64,000 nucleotides of DNA, taken from assembly GCA_013176395.1 (NCBI GenBank), contig JABMLP010000023.1:992001-1056000 (forward strand), given 5' to 3'. The first letter of the stretch is position 1. Each line of letters starts with the position of its first letter. Positions 39,907 to 51,130 of the stretch are shown here, one piece after another. The stretch comes from Venturia oleaginea (Eukaryota; Ascomycota; Dothideomycetes; Venturiales; Venturiaceae). The notes under the pieces are model-generated. The model was not told the origin of the DNA and did not search any database. It worked only from the letters and a program-made list of their open reading frames with translations. The position numbers and the translations under genes were made by a program.

Positions 39907-41581
39907 ATGCAGCAGGACTACTCCCCCCTCAGCTTCAAGGCCATGTCCACCTCCCGCGATGCTCCTAATCCCCTGCGCCCCTACTATATCCCACCCTCCA
40001 TAGGCCTGCCATCAGAACCGCCTACCATTGCAACTCAACCAGGCGCGCCTAGAGCCCCTCCAACTTCCTCAAAAGCAAACTTCTCATCCGCGAGAGACTT
40101 ATTCTCGGATCTCGACTATGAAAACTACCTGCCAGAAAGAGATAGCGGTGGGGTGGCTGACATGACGAAACGACTGGTTGATCAAGCTATATGGAATTAC
40201 ACGAGCGTACTATTGGCTCAGCCATTTGAGGTTGCGAAGATTGTGCTGCAATGTCATTTGGCAGATGGGACAGGCGAGTTTCAGCAAGTCTCGAGTACGC
40301 CAGGATCAAATACTCCTAGGCGTCCTGATCGTGGTGGAGTATGTTGAAGCAGTTCCCATTCTGACTTGACATACTGATAGATATGTAGTACTTTGATTCG
40401 GAAGACGAATCAGATGAGGATGCGCCTTCGTACTTCACTCCTACAGCTCCATACGAAACTCCATCCTCGCCGTCAGGAAGAAGAAAGCGCCAGTTACCGA
40501 ATCGATCTCTGTCAGCTACTCCAACTCCCACCTCACATTCAAACCCCCCACTGTCACAAAATTATTCAATTGAATTACGAAAGAATGACGCGTTGCTGGA
40601 AGTTATATCCCAATTGTGGTCGAAAGAAGGTGCATGGGGAATATGGAAAGCTACAAACAGCACTTTCGTCTATAACATATTGCTCAAGACGATTGAGACA
40701 TGGTCAAGAAGCATGCTATCCGCCATGTTGAACATGCCAGATGCTTCCCTTGCAGGTGTTGGAACTTCCTTAGCTGGCGGTAGCACAAACATTCTGGATA
40801 GCTCGAATCCAATGGCAAGCATTGGAATCGCAGTCGCAGCAGCAGGAATTGCTGGTTTGGTCCTCGCACCCATAGATATGATCCGCACTCGGTACGTCTC
40901 ATGCGCTTGATATAGTAGAAACCCCATCTAATCAACAACAGACTCATCCTGACATCAGTCGACGCCGGTCCACGAGCTCTCCTCCCCTCTCTACGCGCCC
41001 TCCCATCCCTCATATGCCCAAATGAGCTTTTATCAATAACCTTACTCCATTCCACGATCCCACAACTCCTCTCAACAAGCGCTCCCCTGTTCCTCCGGTC
41101 CTCCCTTCACATCGATCCAGTTCTTACACCGACCTCATCCTCAATTGCAACCTTCGCCCTCTCCCTAGCCGAACTCTTCCTTAAACTCCCGCTCGAAACC
41201 GTCCTGCGTCGCGGCCACATCTCCATCTTAGCAACCGAAGCAAAACGAGAAAGGATGACGACTCTGCATCCTACATCCTCGCAATCGCACCCTTATTCCA
41301 CTCCACAGTTTACGCAAGACCGGTTCCGCACTTTGTTGCCTGTAGGGCCTTACAAAGGCATTGTGGGGACTATTTGGTTTATTGTTAGGGAGGAGGGAAT
41401 GAGTCAGCGACCATTGCCTCTGGATGTTTTGAAAGAGGGGGTGATGCAGGGTAGGAGACCGGCGCCTAGAAAGGGACAGGGTATTAGGGGACTTTGGAGG
41501 GGTTGGAGGGTTGGCTTTTGGGGTCTGGTTGGCATGTGGAGTGCTGGTGCCCTCGGAGGTGGTGGAGAAGGTGCTTTTTAG
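39907..41581 (+). CDS. ugo1: Mitochondrial outer-membrane fusion protein Ugo1
   Basis: Exons 39907-40338, 40389-40891 and 40942-41581 join in frame (524 residues) across two 50-bp introns. The ATG at 39907 follows a short leader; divergent from yah1 by only 144 bp. The protein has a Pro-rich N-terminus, an acidic loop (FDSEDESDEDAPSYF) and degenerate mitochondrial-carrier motifs (QPFEVAKIVLQCHL, APIDMIRTR, LPLETVLRRGHIS) with predicted membrane helices such as IGIAVAAAGIAGLVLAPI. Ugo1 is a modified carrier in the outer mitochondrial membrane that links Fzo1 and Mgm1 during fusion. The tail is Gly-rich (GALGGGGEGAF). The family assignment rests on the carrier motifs and length; other outer-membrane carrier-like proteins are the alternative. 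Confidence 0.8.
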
Positions 41582-42834
41582 GTCCAGATTGAGGATGGTA
41601 TGATTTTGGTTTGGCTGTCTTGAGGCTGGACTGATTAGGTTGAAGCCTCGAGGAACTTGAAAATGGTGAAGCGAAGATGAAGTGTAAGCTTGTGGTTCTA
41701 GGGTGATGTTTATGCTAGCGGACCGAGAAGAGATGAGGACGAAATATGTTGGCTTAGTATATACCCCTTTTTTTTTCTCTCCTCATGCGACGTTCACTGT
41801 TGGAGATTCATGACTTGTTATAGACTGTAGATAGACGAACTCACCTCTATAACTATTTCTCTTTTTCCATCTCATGATTGAACAAACATGGGCCAAAACG
41901 AAGGGAATAATAGAAACATCGTTGAGAACTTTCGTTGAGTTGTTGTCGGAAACGAAGCCTTTATGGAGAGCACGGTATGAATTGATATGAAAACGAACGA
42001 GTTTGTTGGAAAGTGGAGGCATGGATAGTTTCCGAATCTTACAAGGCGCTTTGTGAATAGGTGAATGAGATGCAGATCGTGTGTTTAACAGATCTTGATG
42101 CAAGGAAAGGAGGGGTAAAGAGATTCGAGGTTGGAAATCAGAGTATTATCAAGATGAATGAATTGAGGTATAGATTTTTATGTCCTAGAATTTGATACGA
42201 CTTGTAGCTTTTCATTGAGAAGAGTTCAAATGTAAGATACAAAGTGACAATGTGTACCCAGCTGGCTCCCTTGAAGATCGTGCTCTGTGTTCGGATAGGT
42301 TAATTGAGTCTAAAGTGGATACAACAAGCGATACGAACCTACTCTCCTCTTCACTCAACCACATGTATTGAGAGAGTATATACCAACCCCATCTCATCTC
42401 ATCGACTTACACATTCATCACCTAGAGCCTACACATCATACGAGCAAAAAGAGAAACTATAGTACATTTATAATCATGATCAATGTCCCGCAGGGCAATC
42501 TAACTATAATAGAACGCCTCCATGAAATCCTCACAGCGCCAGATCCCCATCCCACATCCCTTTTAATGGGACTCTCGTAAGAGTCTGGTATCCCTACAAA
42601 AATCCGCACAACCTATACTAGGGATTGAGAAGGACAAGAAGAAAAGGAAAAAAGCAATTCCCATCGCCGTGCATGCAATGCAACGCTATGCGCACCGCAA
42701 CTCCAGAAACACAGAGGGAAGTGTCGCATGACAATATACCACATCATGAAATCTCATCACCGCAAAGAGCCATTAATTCCTATCCCATCCGCACCATATT
42801 CGTCCCTCAACGCCAAAAGATAGAAACCTCGAAT
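41582..42834. other. Convergent intergenic region
   Basis: It should contain the 3' ends of ugo1 and of the KDM5 gene. A T-run lies near 41766. Scattered short frames have no recognisable motifs. Confidence 0.5.
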
Positions 42835-45800
42835 TTATAGCTCCGCGTCTCCAAACGCATCTGCGCGCATATTCTCCTCGAACGCGCTCGTCTCCGCGCC
42901 AAATGTAGGCAGAAAGTCGTGCGCATCTTCTTTGAAAAAGTTTTCGGATGAGTCTAGAGGGTCACTCGTATCTCCCATCGGATTCTGCTGGTAAAGACTG
43001 ACTGGTCGGACAGGCTCCAGCTTAGAGTTCGTACTCGAGCTAGGACGACCGAACATATCTGCAAGACCCAGGTCACCATTATGACCGCCCATCGTAGTAG
43101 GACTGGCCAGCGCGGCGTGAGAGGGTAGACCGTGATGTGATGCAGTGGCGAAAATCGAGGAGTTTGCACCATAGCTCGTGGCAGCCATGGCATCATATGA
43201 GAAGTCTGTAGGTCCACGAGAGAATGGGGTAGAACCATGAGGAAGGCCAGGTGGAGTGAACGACCCGGTCGAGCCCTTCGAGGCTGGATGGCGAGGCACG
43301 AACTGTTCCGAATGGCGTCGCTCTCCCGAAACACTGCCTGGTCCACTCTCCTTTTCTTTCTTCTTGGTCCCTGGCTGTTTGGGTCTAAGATGTACTGGGA
43401 GGTCATCAGGGTTGGTGATGCCCAAAGCCTGCATGAGTTTTTGTTGCTTCGTGGGTCGTGGTTTCCGAGTTGACAGAGAGGTCTGGATCATAGGTGGCGG
43501 TTCTGGTGCAACCGGAGCCCACTTGTGCAATTCGGAGCGAAGGAAATTTGTCTCATCGGTGAGCAAGACGTCGGCGCCCTCGATCTTGCGCAGGTAGAAT
43601 CGCTGTTCGGATAGCTCGTGGGGTGTTGACATGAGTGGATTCAGCACATTGGCAATAGCCTGTCGGAATGCGGTGACCTTGTTGACAATCTTCTCCAAAC
43701 ATTCTTCCTCTTCTGGTTGGAAAGGAAGACCAGGAATTTCATCCTGCCATGCTTGTAGGTCTTCGATCTTAGGTCGGGCAGCATCACGTGGAATCTTGAG
43801 TCGATAGTCGCAGATTGGACATGTGTACTTGTCGTCTTCCTTGACCTTGCCACGAGCAATCTTAAGACATTTACCATGATACCTAGATGTTTGTTAACTT
43901 TGATCCAATCAGCATCAATTAGTTCAACTTACCATTCGTGACACATCTCACACTCGATCATCATACCAGCCTCAGATTTGCGGCAGATGCAGAAAACGTC
44001 GCGAATAGACCCAGATTCGGCGCCCTCTTGAGAGTCATCAGGTGTATTGGCACGAGACGATGGCTCAACAGGCATACGGGGTGTATCGCCAAGGTCCAGA
44101 CAATGGTCGTTGCGCTCCTCCACGTACTTCATGTGCTGGAGCAGAATATGCAGTGGTGCATTGGCTTTTCCAAACAGCTTCTTGCCTCGCCTCATCCAAT
44201 CTTCGTGCCGCTTTTGTTCCTTCTCCAAGTCAAGTGTGCCTGGTGGTTTGCTATTAAGTTCAGCCAAAGCCTCCATTGCATCGCGGACCTCCGTGTATTT
44301 GGGTCGATTTGCAAATACTGGGTCTTTGCTGCGCTCGTACAGGCCTTGGATCTTGTCTTGAATTTCGCGTTGCTTCTGCAGCATGGCGTCGATCTGTGCA
44401 AGGGTCTCTTTAGAGACCGGAAGTTTCGAGGCTTGTGTTGAGAGTGCGTCGAGTTGCTGGAAGTTCACCTGGTCAACGGACATGAGTTCCTTTGCCTTGT
44501 GCTCCCAGAATTCGCCCTGCTGCTTTTGTCCCTCGAAGTAATGAATGTAATCGTCGTTCTCGGGGATTCCAAGCTCTCTGCCCTGGGTGAGGAAGTCGGT
44601 TACCTCTTGCAGCGACAATGGTGTGCCAATGGTTATCCTGTCGCTGTGTTCTTTGGCGTCTTCGAACCACTTGACGATACGGGACTGTTTCTCGAGACGT
44701 TCGATTTCCGGGATGTCCACGCCAAATGTCTTACTCTCCTCGATGAGTGCTTCGAGCTCCGTTGTTGGGGTGTTCGGATATTTGAGAGCTTGGTTGGCTC
44801 GTTTACGGAAGTCGGCGATCTTTTCATCTCGCTCGCGCAGGGTGTCCAATTCCGGACAACTGAATGACAAGTCGTCGGCCTTTTCCAACAGTTTCTTGAT
44901 GTTGTCAACGTTGCGAAGCTCCTTTTCCCGCTCATCTTCGGCAGCTTTTGATGCTCCCTTCCTCAAGCTGCCTTTGGTCTTACGACGATCCTGTTGCTTG
45001 CGGGTTGTGTAGTTCGTCGCCTCTTCAACCCATTCATTACAACGCTCGACGAAAACCTTCAGGTCCAGCAGCTGTGGAAGCTCCCAGTGCGCATTTATCT
45101 TCTCGCCTTCGGTCACCAATGTGCGCATGGCCTTCAACGACGGTCTCGGCCCATCGTCGAGGACTTTGTCAAGCTTTTCCTCCCAAGCCTCAGGTTGTCG
45201 TGCAACATCAACGACCTTTTGCACCTGGCCTGTGAGCTCCTCGTCAGTCAAGCGCAGTTGGATTGCGTGCTCATCGTTCTTGAGAGAGCACCGGTCCTCC
45301 GGACTCGAACCGCAGCACTCGAACTTTCCAGCGTGTAGCAAGCAAACAATGCGCTGCGTCTTCAGGCAGACCATCCGGGACAGGAAGCAGTAGCACTTGC
45401 AGTACGAGCAAACGATATCATCATCCAGTAAGTCCTTCTCGTCCTTCTTGAATGGATAATCGATATGACTTCCTATCACAGAATCGTCGTCGGCTCCGTC
45501 AGATTTCGGGTTCTTGACTTTGCTGTACTCTTCGGTGAACGTTTCCCTACCCTTCAGTTCCCGCTCCATTGTCTGCTGAAGCGCAGGACCCAGCCATCTC
45601 GCCGTTTTGATGCTATGGTCACGCGCAGCCGCTGAGAACAACAGCTCCTCATGGCAGAAGACTGGCTGCCGACGGAAGTCTTGCAATCTCTGAATAGACT
45701 TGCCTCCATAGGGCTCCCAATCAGCAGGCGCAAAGTTCACAGCCTCGTTGAAGTTGAAGCCATGGTTGAATCCAGCATGGTAGGCCTGTGGGAAGGTGAT

Positions 45801-48434
45801 GACGAACTGGCCGGCACGTTGATCTAGCGCATAGACTCTCACATCGGCTTTCTTCAACTTCTCCGGTTGCAACAATGTCACAAGCTGAAAGAGGAGGTCC
45901 GGCTGCTGCTCAAAAAGCTCGGGAACCGTCTCCTTCATGGCAGCCTCGAATCGATCACTGTCCTCGCTCGGAATTCCATACCATGTCTTGGTAGCACCAA
46001 AGTGCTGATAATTGGCCGAGTACGTATAGTGGTCTTCGCTATGCCAACAGAAGGTGGAGAAGCACATGCCTACATACAGCCAGGGAACTGTCATGCCCGA
46101 GATGTCGGTCTTGATGTGTCGGAATAACGACTCTTTGTGTAGAGGCAGGACATTGAGATTCCATGGGTCGATTGCGTACTGGTTCAGAGGATGAAGCTCC
46201 ATGGTTGGGAAACCACTGCCATGGGTTGTCGAGTGGATGTCGGCACCGTATTCAACCTCAACAGTCTCGGTAAGACTCTCAGTTAGCCTCCAAAACTCAG
46301 CTTCGACGTCCTCTTCCGTTACCGCTTTCGGTCCGCTCGTAACTGGATCCCATGCCATTTTCCCTGTGAAGTATTGGTCTTTGAAGATCCTGGCCCTCTC
46401 CTGAAATTGTTTCAGCGAGTACACAGCGCCTTCTTCGAATCCAAATTCTCCTCGGCCAACCAGGCACCGTGGACAATGCCAATCACTGTCTGGGAGGGCT
46501 TTGATCGGTGGATCCAGGCAGTACGTATGGTAGCCAGCATCACAGCTGTCGCACAGGAGCATGGCCTGATCATTGTCGCCTTTGTTGCATTGTTCGCAAA
46601 TCTACTCCAAGTCAGCATTCATTCGACTTCAACGGGGCAGTCCACAATTACATCGCCCGGCTTTTCCTTCGAGCGGTCACGTGGGGGATGCAATCGTGGC
46701 GCTGGAAGACGGGGTTGCACCATGTATGAGCCAGTAACGGTTGGTGCTCCATCTACAAGTTGTCAAGTTAGCCTCTGGGACTTGAGGAATCAATTGAATC
46801 AAATGCGAGGTGTGCCTGCATATCCCTGCACAAGCCATCGCTTCATTGGGGTAGGTTCCATGCAGGACGTAAAGGAGAACTCACCCTGTTTGCGACGCTT
46901 GCTTCTTCGTCCAGTTTCTCCGTCGCCACTTGCCACAGCGTCTGGATCTTCGCTGAATAATCCACGCTTGGGGCCAAGACCTTGTCCATTAATGGGCGGA
47001 GGTATGGACAATCCGCTGTGAGCAGTTGGCCGCATGTCCGGGGTGTTTGCCGAACTCATTGGACTAGCTTCTGAGCGTTGTGGTGTCGAACGTCCTGTAT
47101 CTGTATGGTACACTCCATTTTGTGCATTAATCGCAGAGAACGAGGGCGGTGCTGGTGTCCGCGATTGTGCCTGTGGCGGCGGTGCAGCCGTCTGTGATGG
47201 CGCGTTGACAGCTGTAAAGCCTCCTGAGTTCACAGCGGTAAACCCAGATGACATGGGATATCGAGGAGCAGGCGGTGGGGGTGCGGGTGCTGGTGCTTCA
47301 ACAGAAGGCAACGCAGTATTGCTTTCGTGGAGAAGTGCAGCATTCAATGCGCTCGAAGCACGAACGGCGGGTGAAGATGTACCAATGCTGGGCGTGGCCT
47401 GCTGAGACTTGATCGGAGTCGGCGCTGGGGAAGGCGTATATGGACCACCGTTCTCGATTTCCTGTTGTTGAAGAACATTGGGTTTATTGTACTTTAGCCA
47501 GTCCTCATATGGCTGCAGCCACTTGCCATACGAGTTCTTCAGCGACGTGGATAATGAGGACATGATCTTGCCACTATATCCCAAGTCACGTCCAATCTCT
47601 GCCCATCGCTTTTGCCGACAGACAGACTCAAAACCGCCTTTCTCACCTACGAATTTCTTCAACTTGTAAAGATCCAGTGGCCGCTTGTCAACACTTGGAA
47701 ACCGGTTAAGGTTTGTGCCATTACGCTGCTTGTGGAACTTTGCAAGTTGGTCCAGGTAGTTGAGATTGGCTCGGGTTCCTTTGAGTACGTCAGTAGCTGG
47801 CGGCGGCATAAGAGTGGTTGCGGGTTTTCACATACCTCCCTCGGCGAGATTAAGCTCCTGTCGTCGAGTACGAAAGTGGAAGCGCTGTCATTGTCAGTAT
47901 CAAGCTCACGTGCGGGAGACTCCCACGTATGTGCACTCTCTCATGATAATGTGAGAGTGCAGCAGAGTGAGCGTGCGTCGAGTTACTCACCTCGGTATCA
48001 ATAGCGAAGTCAGGATTCCATCCATCGGGGGGTATGATCTTTGCGATGCCATATTTCCGGCCCTCGGGCGCAATCTTGCGTATGTATTCCATCGGGTTCT
48101 TGAATTCCTCCTCTGTGGGTCTGAAAGTAGGTGCCTCCTGCAGTCCATGTGGTCGCGATGCTTTGGAGTCTTGTTCCCTGGACTCGGTCGGGTATCCTCG
48201 TCGCTCCACGGTGCTGAGATCAAGAGGCTCTGCATGTCGGGCGCTCAAGGGCAACGCCACTTTCTCTAGCAGTGGAGGAGGGGCGGTGGAGGAGGGTATT
48301 GCGACGCTTGCTCGTCCAGCTTTTGTGGTTGCAGAAGTGGTCCCGTTTATGCTCGATGGGCGCATGTTCAGAGTCGTGGTGTAGGACGAGATGCCTCCCG
48401 CTGGCGGCGGCCCTACGTTTGGCGTAGACACCAT
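42835..48434 (-). CDS. kdm5: JARID1/KDM5-type histone H3K4 demethylase
   Basis: Six exons (48434-47991, 47884-47836, 47778-46885, 46752-46652, 46601-43933, 43882-42835) join in frame to 1,734 residues. Domain order: JmjN (APTFRPTEEEFKNPMEYI), ARID (FVGEKGGFESVCRQKRWAEIG), PHD finger (CDSCDAGYHTYC), JmjC with Fe(II) ligands in CWHSEDH and AYHAGFNHGFN, C5HC2 zinc finger (CSYCKCYCFLSRMVC), a long PLU-1 helical region, and a second PHD finger (VFCICRKSEAGMMIECEMC). This is the complete KDM5 layout; such enzymes remove methyl groups from H3K4 in the nucleus using 2-oxoglutarate and oxygen. The linker between ARID and PHD is Pro/Ala-rich and contains a repeated FTAVN motif. Exon 4 (101 bp) and intron 4 (50 bp) are the least certain joins. 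No damage is seen. Confidence 0.9.
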
Positions 48435-49428
48435 GGCTTTCCCCTCTGTCCTTCAATTCGGAGTGTGTATGTCCCCACTCGTCCAGGTGTGTGGTTCAAG
48501 TGAATGGTGGTGAGTTGTGAGGCCTATATCAAAAGCAGCGCTCGGACATTGGCTCGAGCAGACAAGGCTTCGAGCGTTTCGAAGCAAATGCCGCCGTCGG
48601 AGAGATGGTGCGTGGTGATTGAAAGTGAGCGATAGGAGAGATCGATATGATGACCGGGAGATGTTGTCTCTGTCCTGTATTGGATGAAGGTAGGTGGGTG
48701 CGATGTGGAGCGTCGTAGAGGTCGGCATCGGCCCAGCGAGAGATTCGGGACAAAGTCGAAATGTGCGGGACACAGGGTCAAATTCACAACCAGCACACGG
48801 CCATATATCATAACCCTCTTTTGCCAACAAAAACATGTCTCCTGTTGCATAGAGGGCAGATTCAGTATTGCCAGAGGGTACAACTGTTTCACGAGCTTGT
48901 CCTGCTACATGGCCTATTCTTCAAGGAAAGCGGCATCTATGCTGTTGCTGAATCCCGATAGCCAGCTCATCGCAATTTGGCCTGGCACAATCTGGAGAGA
49001 TCAGGACGCTGGCACGACGTGAGAGATCAGGACGCTGGCACGACGTGAGAGATCAGAACCTGGCACGACGTGAGAGATCAGGACGCTGGCACACTCTAAG
49101 AACTTGAATTTCATTTGAGCCATCGACCCCATCTCACCAGCGCGCAACAAAAACTACTCAATGGAGCTAGATGACGGGAATTGACAATGGCGGACGGGCC
49201 GATGCAGGACGGGGATCATGATTCCGTAGATGATCTCAGATGCTGGTGCTTTTGTCATAATTCGCGTCTTCCCTTGAGCGCGAGGCGCGAGCTCCTGAAA
49301 GTCCAAACAGCTTACCAATAGCACCATCCATAAGCAACAAGCAATAGCCTGAAGCACTGCAGATTCCTCCTTCTTTCGTACCCACATAGAAGGAGCGATT
49401 GAGCTTCTTTCCCAATTTGTCAGCCCCG
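48435..49428. other. Divergent promoter region between KDM5 and GST genes
   Basis: About 1 kb without a supported gene. It includes a 26-bp tandem repeat (separate entry). Confidence 0.5.
48995..49094. repeat. 26-bp tandem repeat, about four copies
   Basis: Unit GAGAGATCAGGACGCTGGCA followed by CGACGT. The first two copies are identical, the third has a substitution and a 1-bp loss, the fourth is incomplete. Confidence 0.85.
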
Positions 49429-50413
49429 ATGAGGACTGCAAGCTTGAATCTTCCAATTCGTTCTCTCCTGCGGGGGGCATCAGTTGCTCGTCACAGCGGG
49501 GTCAGGTCACAGCTGCTACAAAGACCGAGTAGAAGCCCTCCCCGGTCTTGCCTTTCCATTCTCACAACCCCAATTTCAACCCTAGAATCGAGCATGTCCA
49601 AACTCATCGGCCCCGACACGCCCGACAGCGTCAAGAACTCAAAAGGCCTCCATCTCGTCACTCAATCCACTCCCAATGGCCAGAAAGTCCAGATCTTTCT
49701 CGAGGAATTGAAGCTCAAATATGAGACTGAATGGGATACCACCATCATCAACATCATGACCAACGAGCAGAAGAAAGACTGGTTCCTCCGTCTCGATCCA
49801 AACGGTCGAATCCCAATTCTCCTCGACAACAGTGTTTCTCCACCATTTCCAGTCATGGAGACATCAGCCGAGCTGTTGTACTTGGAGAAGAAATACGACA
49901 AAGAAGATGCCTTTGGTTTCAAGGATGATCTGGAGCGAAATGAAGCTTTGCAATGGCTTTTCTTTTGGCATGGTTCTGGTGAGTCCCTCTCCTTCCCGAA
50001 TCATCCCTCGTAATGATTAATAATCTATGCCAGGCGCACCCTACCAAGGTCAGACAAACCACTTCGCCAAATTCGCAAAAGAAAAAATCCCCTACGCCAT
50101 TGAGCGTTTCCGAAACGAAACCCTTCGCGTCTACGGCGTTCTCGAAATCCGTCTCTCAGGGAAATACACAGGCGAAGCCCGCGATTATCTCGCTGGAAAG
50201 GGGAAGGGCAAATACTCCGTTGCTGATATTGGGACTTGGCCTTGGGTGAAGGGATACGAGTTCTCGGGTTTCTCCGAGGAGGATATGAAGCCATTCCCAC
50301 ATTTGAAGAAATGGATTGAGAGGATCGCGGAGAGGCCTGCTGTCAAGACTGGTATATCTGAGAAATACTCTGCCGATTCAAAGGATAAGAGTGTTACGGT
50401 TTTGAAGTCGTGA
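49429..50413 (+). CDS. Glutathione S-transferase, Ure2-like, with possible dual targeting
   Basis: Exons 49429-49978 and 50034-50413 around a 55-bp intron give 309 residues from the first ATG. The thioredoxin-like N-domain (TQSTPNGQKVQIFLEELKL, DPNGRIPILLD, SAELLYLEKKY) and the helical C-domain (YQGQTNHFAKFAKEKIPYAI, VADIGTWPWVKGYEF) place it in the Ure2p-like GST group. The first about 55 residues (MRTASLNLPIRSLLRGASVA, rich in Arg and Ser) form a likely mitochondrial presequence; an in-frame ATG at 49594 (MSKLIGPDTPDS) would give the usual cytosolic GST length of 254 residues. GSTs conjugate glutathione to electrophiles or reduce peroxides and thiols. The role in this organism is not known. 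Confidence 0.85.
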
Positions 50414-51130
50414 GCGTCTCTTCTCGCAGCTGGGTAGCTTGGCAAGAGCTGAATTATAATAGAATGACCAAAAGCAGTATATAATGCCTGCCAGCGAGCG
50501 TCAGTATATTGTGTATACAAAGCCTTCGGTTTGTGGTTATCACCAATATTGGTACACCAAGACATGAAGCTCGCATCGACAACTGGTCTAATTCGATTAA
50601 GAAGAGAGATAGGAAAGTCCATCACACCAATTCAGCTCAAAACTGTGCAAGTGTAGAGAAAGTTCCATGTGTTTTGCTGCCTTGGAAATCGCAACTTTGT
50701 TTGAGTTGTTCGAGTTTTCCGTTGATCCACCGGAAATCCCGGAAGATGCTCTGGACCGATGAAAGCACCAGTCTCTACTCGAATCATCAAAATTGACTTT
50801 TCACATTTCACTTCTCTTGTCGGCCATCAATTCAATCACGGTGCCACTCACCACAAATCATGAACGAAGCGAACACTTCTCCTGTTCCTTGTTAAGAGCC
50901 CATCGCCATCGATGTCAATGTCAGTTTTGTTGGACACAATTTGCATCTCAGCGGTACTAATTTAACGAACACAATGTGGTACCATGAAGATCATTCCTCA
51001 GTGGCCGGGTTCGCAGATCTGTGATGAACAAGAGCTGTACCATTCATTCATCACCATCCAACAAATAATCATATCCACTCCAACATAGTCGTTGTGATTG
51101 GCCGTTACAGTTGTTCTTCGTTGACACCTT
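50414..51130. other. Convergent intergenic region
   Basis: Between the 3' ends of the GST gene and the OB-fold protein gene. No gene recognised. Confidence 0.5.
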
